The position numbers were made by a program, and so were the translations under genes. Shown here piece after piece: positions 10,041 to 22,730 of a DNA stretch of 64,000 nt. Under the pieces are notes generated by a model. The model was not told the DNA's origin and ran no database searches. It saw nothing but the letters and a program-made list of their open reading frames with translations. Origin of the DNA: Owenia fusiformis (Eukaryota > Annelida > Polychaeta > Sabellida > Oweniidae); NCBI GenBank assembly GCA_903813345.2, contig CAIIXF020000011.1:25846166-25910165 (forward strand), given 5' to 3'. Every line of letters starts with the position of its first letter. The first letter of the stretch is position 1.

Positions 10041-12365
10041 GAATCAGATAAGACATGTAAGAAACACAGTTTCAGAATTATATCTCATACCTATTTTTGG
10101 CAAGCCTTAAAAGTTAACATTAAACATTTATGATTGCATCATTTTTTATTTCAGAACTCATGGCTGAGGGATCCATATTCTTCAAGGTGCATGGACTATA
10201 ATTAATTTATGGAATAAGCTCTCACTTTCCAAATATGGTCATGATATTCAACGATGCACAAGATCTGTAATTACACATACATGTTCTAGTTGTACACTTT
10301 TGGTAGTAAAATACAAACAAAAATATCAAACAGTTACATTTTTTAATTTTTATTTCATTTTTTACAAATAATTTAGGATTTTTTACAGTTCCCATCTTTT
10401 CTGATGAAAACTTAACCACATCAAATTTTGAGTGGCTCATAATGACCTGTTTTGGTCAGTCCTATTACACATAGCCTATCAATACAGAACCCAGTATAAT
10501 ACATGTGATATACATAATTAATGTGAAAAATGCTCTAAAGCAACCCCTTAATTGGTTGTCATGGAAACCATGTGATGTCACAATAGAGTAGCGGAACATG
10601 TATCTGACTGTTCCCTCTGCCATTCAGTTCATCCTGCTTAGGATATATTTCACTGATATGTTTATGCTTTTTGGTCAAAATCAAAAATCTTCATGAATGG
10701 AAAACACAATTGGTACTAAACAAATAAAATTATAGAAATATTTCATTCAGTTGAGGTGAATGACTGCATCTTTCACAAGGAATATTCTCAGAAGCCTACA
10801 TGGCTAGGTGACATTTTTAAAGCACTTCTGTTTCTTAAAATGCTTACATTTTTAATTCAAATGAAATTAAAAAGAATTCTGACTTCAATAACTTTTATAT
10901 TTAACCAGGTTCTTTTTTTCAGAAATAAGATTAGAATTGCAAGAGAAAAATTGGCATGCTTTTTAGGATTGCTTTTTTCATTCTACACTCAATTCTTTCT
11001 CTTTGTTGCCACTTTAATACTGGAAATACCCAAATAAGTGAATAATATACTAGATATAATACATTTCATGAATATCATCAAATGTTTGAAATGAATTTAC
11101 AACACTGATTCTAGCTGGTTCTAACTAACTACATGTACAGAATATGCTGTATATATCACCAATTTGGCATCATAAGATTATGAATACAGTTCAATTTACA
11201 TCAAAATTCAATGTTCTCCCAGCATCTTTCGTCAAGTGGATACAAAATTCACAAATAGGCACAAATTGGTTGTTCAGTCGGTGCTAGCTGATTATTCCAA
11301 TAATGGGTACTAGCTGCCTATTTCAATAATGGGTGCTGCACCCACTTGTAAAAATGCTTGAGAACATTGAGCAATTTAACACCTGATTTGGGCCTACAAA
11401 TCAAATTTGTTCTAGACTTGAAAATATTTACATAAAATCTTGTTTTAACCTTGTGGGTATATTACGCACACTTGCAATGTTTCATCTAATTGTGCCATTC
11501 AATAAAAATCTAACCTATGGAATTGTTTGTTTTGTTGTAAAAAACATATTTTAGATATCTTCGGAAGACTCTGAAATATGTGTATGTGTATAAAAATAGT
11601 TTTTGGCAATTAATTTTGAATAAGAAGCATACAGTATTGGAACACATTTTAGTGATATAAATTGTATATAATATTGTTTTTTGATTCCATTCAATGCACA
11701 CAATTGTACTAATTAATAATTCAGCATTCATAAAATAAATGGATTTGGAATATATTTTACTCACAATATTTCTAAATGACATAGCTATGCAAACGAACTA
11801 AGTGCCAGCTGTGCATGACACTAAGTGCCAATTGAACACCAATATTGAAAATTATAGAAACATTCACACTCAAACACACTCTCAGCCCAAAACAATTTGC
11901 ACATCTCAAGTTAATATTGCTGATACTCATTTTGGATTATATCAATAAGTACAAGTAAAAATTTAATAAAACCTTTTTAAAAAATCGTTTACTGGTACAT
12001 TGTGTAAGTCTACTAACTAGACTAGATATAAGGAATGAGGTACGAAGCAATTTGATTGGACGTTTTGTAGGTTCATGGCAAAGTTTTGATCTCGATGAGT
12101 TTTTTGATTCAAGCCATCAATCTTTTTATCATCCTATCATAATGGAATAACCAACACAATTAAACCTTTTACTCCAATTTGAATTGTTTTACAAACATTC
12201 ATACTATACTGAATACATGTTTGTGGATAAAAGCGCAACCATTTTATATGCATTTGCCCATTTTGGAGTATATTATCTAATCTACTTCCTAATTTTAGAA
12301 AAAATGGTGGAAAAATATGAACATTGAGAGTGTCATATCTCCAGATTCAAACTTCATTTTATATA
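10041..12365. other. Intergenic AT-rich sequence, nothing recognised
   Basis: The region lies between the 3' end of the SH3BGR-like gene and a minisatellite. A 93-codon frame at 10756-11037 is low-complexity, hydrophobic and AT-driven, with no family resemblance. A short internal echo (gggtactagctgcctatttc, near 11305) is seen. Confidence 0.4.
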
Positions 12366-12830
12366 TATTCTCTCTGCACCATAGTATGAACATGTATATG
12401 TATATACAGTACTCTCTCTGCACCATGGTATGAACATATATATGTATATACTCTCTCTGCACCATGGTTTGTACACGTATATGTATATATACTCTCTCGG
12501 CACCATGGTATGATCACATATATGTATATACTCTCTCGGCACCATGGTATGAACACGTATATGTATATACTCTCTCGGCACCATGGTATGAACACGTATA
12601 TGTATATACTCTCTCTGCAACATGGTATCAACATATATATGTATATACTCTCTCTGCAACATGGTATGAATATGTGTATGTACGAGTATATACTCTCTCT
12701 GCACCATAGTATGAACATGTATGTGTATATACTCTCTCTGCACCATGGTATGAACATGAATATGTATATACTCTCTCTGCACCATGGTATGAACATGAAT
12801 ATGTATATACTCTCTCTGCACCATGGTAAG
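12366..12830. repeat. ~40-bp minisatellite, about 12 copies
   Basis: The unit contains actctctctgcaccatggta followed by tgaacatgtatatgtatat. Copies are spaced 36-44 bp, mostly 39-41. The array is open in several frames on both strands (up to 164 codons on the minus strand with a 13-residue MVQREYIHIHVHT unit) because the unit has few stops and is often a multiple of three. I read this as a minisatellite, not a gene. Confidence 0.9.
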
Positions 12831-14088
12831 GCATGGATGTGCACTCAAATGACATCAAAATTAATTTTATCCAGCTTTGTTCACATTTACAGAGTGAATT
12901 TCTCCCTTATTTAATGAAAAGTAACTTTCTTACTCTACATGTACAGTCTAAACAATGAAATATTTCTGGACAATATGTCCATACCCGCTCACACACTCTG
13001 AGGCATCTTTTTTTCAACCTGCTCATGTGTCAAGGTCATATAACCACATTGACGCGATGATTTATACAATAATCAAGAACTTCAAAACTCATCACCATTT
13101 GTTAACAAGATCAAAATAAATACATCAAGTTGTGCATCTATAAAATGTGTCATGTTCTTTGGTTATATTTAAGCTTATACATTCCATATCATGTTATCAG
13201 TTACTTTAAATATGTCTCATTCAAGAGTCCCCATTTTACAGTAATACAGTATATCTAATATAGGTAAATGGCTGAACTCAATCATGTACGTATTGTGAAA
13301 CACTTCAATAGAACATATGTCATGTTAAAAATTCATATTTTTCTCTCTGTTGAAATCATCCTAAAAATTCGTTTGACAACATGATCAAAGATGAATGAAA
13401 AATTGAGCACATATTTTGATTGTTTCAAAAAAGAAGTCAAATCTGAGATTTCTATGAAAATAATAATGCAATTTTATAAAAAATAATATCTAAAAAGGGC
13501 TTTACATCTGATAAGTCTGTGTTTGCCATGGCTTATATTCTAAACAAAGTCATACTCCACTTTGTTTATCCTTGCAATATGAACATTAACATTGTTTTGT
13601 TTAAACGGTCTGCTACATTACTACTCGTACTTTATATATTTACATGTTCTCTGCCTTGCTTTAAGAATACAATGCTATACATTGCATCAATGAATACAAT
13701 GACCCTGAATTTACTAGCATTATGGCATGTATTTTAAAACCTTGACATCCATTGCAAACTGTCCTTGACTGGAAATATAATTCATAAGTGGCCATATGAG
13801 AATGTTTAAACTGTCAAACCCATCTTTATCAAAATCTTTGTTTCATATTAACCATTTCTTAAGGTTTTCTTAATAAAATTCCATGCTTTCTTCCATTTTA
13901 AGGAAGGATTCAATAACATGTTTATGAAAATTCCTATATTGCCACTTTAAACATATTTGATTTGTGGTGAATAACTAGTATAGGGTATTACTTTGTAACT
14001 TGTTCATGTTATATTATTCTTTATCCATATTGGATCCTGATACTACTGGAGACATATTGGTCCTCCTTACCAAACTCAAACATCAGAG
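12831..14088. other. Intergenic AT-rich sequence, nothing recognised
   Basis: No splice-framed exon, RNA gene or inverted repeat was found. The 72-codon frame at 13519-13737 is unrecognised. Confidence 0.4.
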
Positions 14089-14091
14089 TAA

Positions 14092-15350
14092 TGCACCATT
14101 CAAAAGTTTGCGTGAGACCCCCACACACGGGCATGGGTGGGGAATTTGACAACAAATTTTTTAGCCTGTCTAATTCTTTACCAAATAAATGTGTCAATTT
14201 CCCTACCCTGGGAGCAATGAATCTGGTCAAATATTTGCGACCCCCGGGTCCTTCCACCATTTGAAATCTATTTTTAAACATCAGATTTCCTTGTTTTAGA
14301 CCGATGCTCGTGAATGTTGAGGGATACACGTGCAGTACTTTGTTTATGTCAATATTTTAATTAGAGACACCATATATGGTCATACGATTCTTCGCGGAAA
14401 GTCCACTACACATACTACAATTAATTTATGAATGAAAAGTTAGCTTGCCTTCTACATTATAACCAATAGAGAAGCAGTTTTTTAAATGACGCAATAACCA
14501 GCGAAATTAAAAGCCAATGAGAATTCAGTCCATTTTATAACGTTTTCGCAAACTGCCTGAAAGTTTTGACAAAAATGAGCCGAGAGGGACATGGTTTTAC
14601 CCTTGTTTTGTATGTGTTAAACAAAAGTGTAGAACATACCTGTATGAACGATCATTTTTTGTGGAATGGGCGGGCGGATTGTTGCGTTTGATGGGTACAA
14701 ATAGGGAACAAATCCACATCGTAGTAATTTTCGAAAGGTCTCTTGCAATTTATGCATTGACGTATTCTAAGGTAATGGCTTTTTACTTTAATAGGTTACC
14801 TCCCTCCATTTTATTCATCTATATCAAACAAAATTAAATAAAAATTTGTTCAAACGTAAAATTTTTAAAAAATTAATTTTAAATCAAATAAATCATCTAT
14901 ATTAAATCAATTAAATTATGACGAGTTTATATATATAAGTAGAACGACGAAGTGCATTATTCCGAAGGGAGGGCGAAAACAAGCTTGACAAGCCAATAAT
15001 TAAGACACTGCTCAGTATTCAAGAATTCCTCTCTCTCCAGCGGTTATTCACGGCAATTCCACCCCTGAAACTACCCAACGTGTAGATAAGTTATTTTCTT
15101 CTGTTCCCGATATGAGCGATCTTTAGTTCACTGAATTTACCGATCATTTGCAAATTCCGAGAATCCTCAAGTGTATACTGGATGAAACAGATTCAGTCAA
15201 AAGTCCCCATTCCCGGGCATATGTAAATCAAATTCCCCACCCCCGGGACGACAATCTTTGTCAAATTCCCACCCCTGGGGACAACATTGTGTATCAAATT
15301 CCTTACCCTCCCCACGTGGGGGGGTCTCACGCAAACTTTTGAATGGTGCA
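14092..15350. mobile_element. Inverted-repeat element with TAA target duplication (PIF/Harbinger-like)
   Basis: The left end tgcaccattcaaaagtttgc and right end gcaaacttttgaatggtgca are perfect inverted repeats continuing through gtgagaccccc. TAA flanks both sides (14089-14091, 15351-15353), the 3-bp duplication typical of PIF/Harbinger transposons. Subterminal regions carry degenerate repeats built on caaattcccc and cccgggg. The interior (about 14330-15150) has no transposase frame. The 14021-14329 minus-strand and 15287-15592 plus-strand frames both translate the same terminal repeat (GGLTQTFEWCI) and are not proteins. Confidence 0.75.
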
Positions 15351-15637
15351 TAAATGTAGGTCTATCTATACTATATGTGGGCCTCATTTATTACATTTGG
15401 TCATTGATTACATATGGGCCTATATTGACTATACACTGGCCTCATTCACTACATAAAGGCCTACATTTACTACATCTGGACCCTTCTTTACTAAATGAAG
15501 GCCTCAAAATAGGAACCTGGGGTTACATATACCTCAATACTAATGGGCCTACAAATACATTGTGCCTGAAGATTCTACTGCATTGGTTTTGAACAGATCA
15601 GTCAGATCTAAACTGTCATCGCAAGTCTTCCTACAGC

Positions 15638-15706
15638 TTCAAAAATTTAGGATAATTTCCTTCAAAAATTTAGGATAATTTCCTTCAAAAATTTAGGATA
15701 ATTTCC
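15638..15706. repeat. 23-bp unit, three perfect tandem copies
   Basis: The unit ttcaaaaatttaggataatt plus tcc occurs three times without change, just downstream of the 3' end of the UPRT homolog. Confidence 0.95.
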
Positions 15707-15807
15707 TTCGGGAATCCAAATTTCACCATTTCGAATATGAATGTTTGCGTCATGAGTATGGCACCGCAGCTGTAGATGACCTGCTTGAGCACATAAAGGT
15801 GGCACTA

Positions 15808-18800
15808 CTAGTCTGTTCCAAAATATTTCATCCCGAAATGATTCGGAGCTGAAGGGTGAATTTCAGAAGTCAGAATTTTGAGATCTGGGAAGGACTTGAT
15901 CACTGATTTCAATCCTGAAACATAAGGATGAATTGTGTAAAATAAAAACACGAGGACAAATATGTTACAAATACTCATGTAGCCACTAGACATAACATAA
16001 AGATGATGCTGGATTTGTACTGTACTGCCTACCTTGAGGCTACCAGTACACAGAAAGATGAAATTCTCTCTTAAAGCATAGATTAAAAGTATTGCAAAGG
16101 GCTACATACCATGGGGAGTTGAGAAGAGATTTAGCACCACAATGTTCTGTTCATTAACTCCATGTTCCTCTAGTACATTTACTGCCTTCCTGATTGTATT
16201 ACCAGTACCTGTAGTGGAAAAATGAAGAATAAGGGCACAAAATAAAGGCATTAGAATATTACAAGGCATTAACATGTAGGCATTAGAATATTATGAGGCA
16301 TTAACATGTAGGCATTAGAATATCATAAGGCATTAACATGTAGGCATGTTATTCCCCATATCAACCTGAAAGGTTAGTAACAACCTTATTATACCATGGT
16401 CATGAGCATTATTTATCTTGAAAATCCTCTGTTGGGTGAGAAAATGACCGAAAATGATGAATGAATCTTGGAAATATTAATGTTACATAAGAATATTCCA
16501 AGGCAATGAAATGTCAAAATATTACAACCTGGTTGCAATTTGGTACAGATGTCAATGCCGATGTCCTGGTTTATATAAATATTTCCTTGAGATTTTGGAA
16601 AAATGTTATGCATATATGTACTGAATTGCTTCTGAATGAATACAACAGAACATTCAGCATTGTAATACATGTAACATGCAATAACAATACGCAGGGTATA
16701 ACCATGGACTTTCAATAGAAGGGTATGACATTCTGTGTTATAAGCATGAGAACTTTGAAATGAGCAATGACATACTTCCCTTTTCTATCATATTTTCAAA
16801 GAGTACTCAAAAATATGAATGTCGTAGTATTACCTTGAAAAAATATGATTGAATGATTTTTAAAGCATAAAATATCTCATTTAAAACAAAAATTACCAAT
16901 AAGATGAAGTAGTCGCAAAATTTTTTCCTCCAGTGTTGCATTGTGGGTAATTGAAATCTCAAAGGCAATGCTCATGTATGGAAAATTGCATATCCTTCTC
17001 TTGAAAGCCCATGGTATAACTTACTCATGATTGGATACATAAGGAGAACCTTCCGCTTTTGTATATCTGCTGGAAGTTTTGCATAGAACACTTTCGCCTC
17101 ATGAGTGTCCTCATCTGATTGGATAAGAATCTTGCCAATTCGTATGGATCGGCAGCAGTCCCGCAGACCCTGTTCCATAGCTTCACCTACAAATATAATA
17201 CATAATTGTAGTTACCATGCTATATGCTCACACGTGTAGATATCCTATCCATTACTGGATAAAATCATATCATTCATAAATTATTAGATATCCTCTTTAT
17301 ACCATATATGGGCTTCATTTTATGAGGGATTACCTACAATGTGTAGCTACACATGTCTTCCATAAAGCATACACTGATTGAAGCCAGAAGTCAATGCATC
17401 ATAAAAGATGCATTTTCACAAAAAGAAAATTATACAAACAACTTTTTGCATTTTTCATCATTATGTCCAGTTATGTAAAGAAAATGTTACACACAACATT
17501 TGAAGGTCTTCTTGTTTAATTGTCTTTCTAAATGGCAATAAAATCCAGGGAAGGGCAACACAATACAATTGTTAAGACACTCCATGTAAAGTATTTTGAG
17601 ATTGAAAACATTTTTAATTTGGAATTCTTAAATACAACAATTAATTTTTCCTTGCCTGTATATGAAAGTAACAAGAATGGAAATAAAACACAATGAAAAA
17701 TTTTCAAAAATTAGTATTGGCTTACCACTTCTCATTATGCTGACGCCACAGTTGCCTCGCTCATATTTCAGACCTTCATATTTGTACCCTGCAATACAAT
17801 TTAGTTTATGCATTAAGTGTCTTAATCTTTGCCAAAACATGATCAAAACAGAAAAACATGGAGTTTTACTCTGTCCCCTATAATGCATTCTAGGTGATTA
17901 GGTATTTAATCAGGGAGAAAAGATTTAGGTGCAACATTCGACACAGTATCTTTGACATTTCTACTTAACATGAAATCCTATTCTCATCAGTTAACATTCT
18001 AGTGTAGCTTTTTTAAGATCCTAAAGATCCAATTTTAGTGATCACCTGTAAAAGAATGCCACTGATACAAAAATATAGTCCTAAAAATGAAATAAAATGA
18101 AATAATATTGTTGCAGTTTTAGTACATGTACAGTCATGTTGAATACAGTTCTATTGATTATTTGCCTTAAACCATCATCTATCAAGAGATGAATTGTCAT
18201 AATATCATACACTGAAGTGCTATCATGATAAATATGCTATGGAAACATATATTACATGTATTAACACTACACAAATTGTAAAGAATTATTGATATAAAAT
18301 ACAATATTCAAACATGACAAATCTCAATTCAGATTGTAATAAAAAAATACATTGTTGGGATGTTAAAATTATCAATGTGTTTAATATCAGTGATTTCCCT
18401 ATACTACCATTTTTAGCAACTGGAAACTGCACCAGTTGAAAATGTATTGTTTTGTTTACATTTGTATTTCTACACCATGACTTTATAGAAAATGTTTTGT
18501 GTAAAATTTGCACGTAATACCTGTTGGTGTTTCGACCACACACTTCTGGTATGGCAGTTGATTAAGCCCCTCTTCCACAATAAGTCGGATCTATAATACA
18601 AAGTACAGTTTTATATACACATGGTTTCAAATTTTTGCTTTAATCCTATATTGATGAAAAAATAAATGAAAACTCATTTTGGACATTTAAACATGAAAAT
18701 AGTGAAAGCAAACTTAGCTGGGAATATTAGGATAAAAATTCATACATAATCATAAAAGTTGTTCTTTTTAATTTTACATATTAAACAGTTTAGCAGTTTA

Positions 18801-21800
18801 AAATGCAATTCGTCAGTTGATACCTTTTTATATTTTCATTTTTGCTATAGACTAAACTGAAATTTTGTCAAAGATGCACCCAGTGCTAAAAGATGCTAGA
18901 GAGTGCTACATATAACAATGCAACTTTCTTTGGTACAACAGGGTAGGATTTCAAGAACAACTTACTAGTCTGTCTGCGAAGAATATGAAGTCACTTCTGC
19001 TAGTTGTTCTGAAAATAAACATGAAATCTGATAGCATTGTTTAAAACAATAAGCTGTTTCAAGTATTAGCAATGCATTTCCTTTCTCAATGTGTATCACG
19101 ATGCCAGTTAGACATCTTTGGTTTGATAAATGTTTCTTTATATCTAAATAATCATGAAAAGTCAATGAAAGTGCCACATGAAATTTTAACTCATACATCA
19201 TGTTCTGACATATAGTGAAAGCATGAACTAAAACCATGAGGTTCACTAAATCAATGTTATATTCAACTAACTTGAACTAAAGCTATAACAAGTCAACTTT
19301 ATCTCAAATGTGTTTTGTTCGAATACTGATAGTCAAACTTCCCATTTCTCACAGTTCATTATATATATTTCTAAGACGTAATAATACATGTTGAATTAAT
19401 ACTTGTATTCAGTTTCAAGTAGTTCTTGAGATGTATGTTCTTTGTATATTCTTATGCCTATTTGAAGATTCTGGCCAATCCTAAATATTATTGAGGGATG
19501 CAAGGAGGATTGGCTCCCAGAGTGCACCACCGATATTCTGTCCCATATATGGGTATGTCGTAATACAAAATTCGAATTCAAACAGCCGCCATTTTGTTCA
19601 CTTCAACATTTAAATCGTGAATTTTGGTCTTATTTCCAAACGAAAAATTCCAAAACTCACAAGAAATGATCGAGATATTGGTTCGAATCTTTTGAACTGT
19701 TTATTTTGAATTTATAGTCGGTTTTAATTTCAGAAAATAACGACATTTCGACGTTTTCATTGTTGGAAAATATCGAGTTTCGATCCTGGGAGCCAATCCT
19801 CCTTGTGAGGGATGATAAGTCACAATCGGTGTGTGATCAATCGCGAGTAAAGAGAGGAATCTGGAGGGGGTAGGGTTAGTTGGAGGGGGGTGTGATGAAT
19901 ACTGCATCGTTAACTTTCTGATGAACATTTATTGATGATGTCAGAACAGTTGCTTTAAGATACTATTGATTTGGTAGAGGATCTGAGAATATTTGCATGC
20001 TCATTGCTCAGTCTTCATTAGTGAACAAAGTTGTACTTGCTAGGGGCCTAAACTTTAATTGTCCACAGTGGAACTGTTGGATATGTAATCTAAAATTGTT
20101 TCATGAAACCAACAAAAGAACTTATAATTTTTTGACAAAAAATCACTTAATTCTTCTATTCATGAAAGTTTTATGTGAATTGCTTTTATAAAACTTATTT
20201 ACAGAAATTGGGTCCCCAGGGAGTTTAATTATGAACCAGTTTTTTACAATTTAGAATAAAACTTCACATATTATTTTTAAAAAACAAACTTTTCTTGCCC
20301 TATGAGAAAATCACATGTTGTATTCAGTAAAACCATGGGCTTTCAACTAGATGAAAAATATAAAAACCCATCTAATAAATTTGAAAGACTCGTCAACAAG
20401 ATAGATGATGATACTTTCGGGATAAGCAAGGGTGATGTTGTTGATCAAACAAATAATTGTGGTGTAAACTAAAAAATTATGAAAAAATGTGAAACAATAA
20501 TCATGCAATAAAAGGCATTGATTAGGTCAAACCATTTTGGCAATTCAAATTCTCAGAATAAACGAGATTTAACCAGTGACGTCAGTCTATTTGTAAACAA
20601 ATAACCTGTGAAACACGCGGAGCAACATTACAGAAGCGCTAGCGCTATTTATAAACTCAATTTGTGCGGGAATTTGTGTCTCTGTGAATCATATTAAGAT
20701 TCTCACTATTCAGTGTTGACTGTTAGTCATTTATTATTAGTATCCTGATTGAATTTTGTCATTTATAGTAAATAGAGTGGGAATATTCATAAAGAAAGCC
20801 TAGCTAATCAAGAGGTCATGTGTTTGAAGTTAAAAGTTCAAAAATTTGCAAATCTTGTTTGGATCTCCTGAACTCTAATGTCCTTGACATTGCTTGCGCG
20901 ACCTAATCATTAAACACATCCTGAAATTTTGGTGAGTCTGAACATTTCATTATTTTAAATCAACTTGTACCCAAAATATTTTTGCTTCTAGTTTAAGATG
21001 AACATCTCTTCAACATATTCACCAATTTTCAAGGTGAACATCCTTGTAATAAACAAGAAATTTATGTGCACAAAATATTGTCGAGATTTCCATGCGAAGA
21101 ATATCATATCAATCATAACAGACCGAATTTTATATGCGGTCTGTTGGATACATACTAGGAGAGTGGTGTCTGGGACTTGACTGATAATATATAGCTTTTT
21201 GTGCTGCATCAATCTTTTGAAATGCTCCCTTACTATACTAAAAATAAGATTTTTTGTTTATGTTGCAATTTCAAATGGCGACCCACAATCAGATCGAATC
21301 CAAATACAGTCATTCACACAATTTGAAAAAACAGAGAGCTGAATATTGTATATAGATTTTCAAAACTCTCTTCAATGAATGTGGAATTAGTCTACTACTA
21401 CTTTTTTCAAGGCCTGACTTCGTCGCTAAGATGCTAAATATAAGAGTTAGCTGACGTTTGGGAGTCTGACTTACCTTCTAAAGGTTAGAACCCGAATCTT
21501 AATGAAACCATATCACCTTTGTTCCGTCGATGATGATGCATAAACATAGCATTTGATAGAAATTAGTGTAAATGCTTTTCCGACTTTTTCATTTTTCATC
21601 AATGTTGACCTCCGGGAAGGCGTTGTAGTTATCACGAAATAACGCATTGACCCTTGAACTTTACTTTGTTGACGTGTCAACCAAGCATGTCTGGTGTGAA
21701 AATTAAAAGAATATTAAGCAATGTTCTACATCCGCCAAGCTACGTGAAGTAGTCAATATTTAAAATTACCAATTTCAAGTGAAGTACGCAACGAACGAAA

Positions 21801-22437
21801 CTGTGTGATCTACACTCCCACTATTGGTCTGAATGAAATGCTACGTAGAAATATGAGCCGTCTGCTGTATTAGTCGATTAATAGAGTAAGACCTGTTGGT
21901 GATGCTTTATAATTTAGACCAAAACATTGAAGAACAAACGAACCTGTAAATCGTGAAAACAACGAACAAATATTCGGTTTTCACATATGTTCGGTAATTT
22001 TTCGTATTGAAACTTCCGGAACTTACAAGGAAATCATTCATTTTCTCGGTCCATGATTTACCTCTTGGATGTTGTGGCAAATGCTCCATGGTTGACGGAA
22101 CAAAGGTGATATGGTTTCATTAAGATTCGGGTTCTAACCTTTAGAAGGTAAGTCAGACTCCCAAACGTCAGCTAACTCTTATATTTAGCATCTTAGCGAC
22201 GAAGTCAGGCCTTGAAAAAAGTAGTAGGCCTAGTATTTCTTATCTACACAAGTAGCCTTATGAATGAAAAATTCTTTGTTGACAAAAAATGATTTTCCAG
22301 ACTGAAAAAGTTTATCAGTCTTACTTGTCACGCAGAACTGTCTGAAGCTCTTTTATTTGATCAGTTGTTCGTAGACGAATCAGGTTCGGACCATAATCGT
22401 ATTTTTCATGGTTTTCTGGAATCAAATCTGGCTCCAT
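15808..22437 (-). CDS. UPRT: UPRT homolog (uracil phosphoribosyltransferase family), complete, 7 exons
   Basis: Minus-strand exons in order: 22437-22325, 19008-18966, 18590-18521, 17788-17726, 17186-17025, 16208-16110, 15914-15808. Every intron is GT-AG, phases agree, and the CDS is 657 nt (218 aa). The protein contains IRELQ-like IKELQTVLRDK, the ADRLIRLIVEEGLNQLPY region, GNCGVSIMRSGEAMEQGLRD, CCRSIRIGKILIQSDED, the PRPP-loop equivalent MYPIMSTGNT (residues 146-155) and the C-terminal YFGTD. This is the animal UPRT type, in which the bacterial GDAGDR uracil-binding segment is replaced; I recall that the human protein has not shown clear uracil phosphoribosyltransferase activity, so catalysis should not be assumed. 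It is shorter than the human protein at the N-terminus. The start is the first ATG of the exon facing the ABCB7 promoter. Intron 1 (3.3 kb) holds two inverted-repeat elements. Confidence 0.93.
16247..16346. repeat. 32-bp unit, three tandem copies
   Basis: ggcattagaatatt plus a variable triplet plus ggcattaacatgta recurs at 16247, 16279 and 16311, in the UPRT intron just upstream (on the plus strand) of exon 6. There is no sign of function. Confidence 0.9.
19501..19805. mobile_element. 305-bp MITE with 9-bp target duplication
   Basis: Ends caaggaggattggctcccag and ctgggagccaatcctccttg are perfect inverted repeats. TGAGGGATG occurs directly on both sides (19492-19500, 19806-19814). The CAAGG terminus fits the hAT consensus (usual TSD 8 bp), whereas a 9-bp duplication also fits Mutator-type elements. 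It is located in UPRT intron 1. Confidence 0.85.
19815..21394. other. Body of UPRT intron 1
   Basis: No exon was found. It contains a perfect CRE octamer (TGACGTCA, 20577-20584) close to a palindrome agcgctagcgct (20636-20647). These could be an intronic regulatory site, but there is no independent support. Confidence 0.3.
21395..22227. mobile_element. Foldback element with ~130-bp inverted arms
   Basis: The left arm 21395-21528 and right arm 22095-22227 are near-perfect inverted repeats (start ctactacttttttcaaggcc, inner end cacctttgttccgtc). A ~565-bp loop lies between. No target duplication could be assigned. The loop carries a short minus-strand frame beginning MEHLPQHPRGKSW and running into a GTAAGT, which looks like a first exon but has no partner. 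It lies in UPRT intron 1. Confidence 0.8.
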
Positions 22438-22730
22438 TTGTGAAAAGAGTGAAGAATTTTCAGAATCTTGCAGAACACGTTCTCTAGATTACCTGCAACT
22501 CAATCTAAAATTATGTATCAATCCGCCAAACATGTATGAATATATCAAAAATAGTCCATCTTTTATTAATATTTTCATTGATCTATTTCAAGATATGTAA
22601 CACGAAATTTTATAAAAATATAAGCGTTGTGATATGTGATTGATTGTCAATACAATAACTAAAGTATCACCAATTTATAAAAAGTAAAAAAATAGTCCAA
22701 GGTCAGCTGTACCGGAAGTAACCTTTCATC
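22438..22730. promoter_or_regulatory. Bidirectional promoter between UPRT and ABCB7
   Basis: Only 293 bp separate the divergent start codons (UPRT 22437 on minus, ABCB7 22731 on plus). There is no TATA box at a usable place for either gene; an ETS-type site is near the ABCB7 end. Shared-promoter architecture is inferred from the spacing and from the same head-to-head order in human. Confidence 0.8.
22711..22719. promoter_or_regulatory. ETS/GABP (NRF-2) site
   Basis: accggaagt is a full-consensus ETS/GABP site, the factor class linked to bidirectional promoters and nuclear genes for mitochondrial proteins. It ends 11 bp before the ABCB7 ATG, so any transcript starting at or after it has a very short 5' UTR. 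The start context catcATGGCTGC is close to the TISU element known from short-leader mRNAs. Confidence 0.6.

Noticed and set aside
10756-11037. 93-codon hydrophobic frame as a membrane protein gene
   Set aside because: AT-driven, low-complexity, no start context or family resemblance.
14021-14329. 102-codon minus-strand frame as a gene
   Set aside because: It translates the terminal repeat of the 14092-15350 element; the same peptide appears from the opposite end at 15287-15592.
21907-22089. Real upstream exon of UPRT
   Set aside because: It lies inside a foldback element downstream of UPRT exon 1, and the seven exons already join in phase without it.
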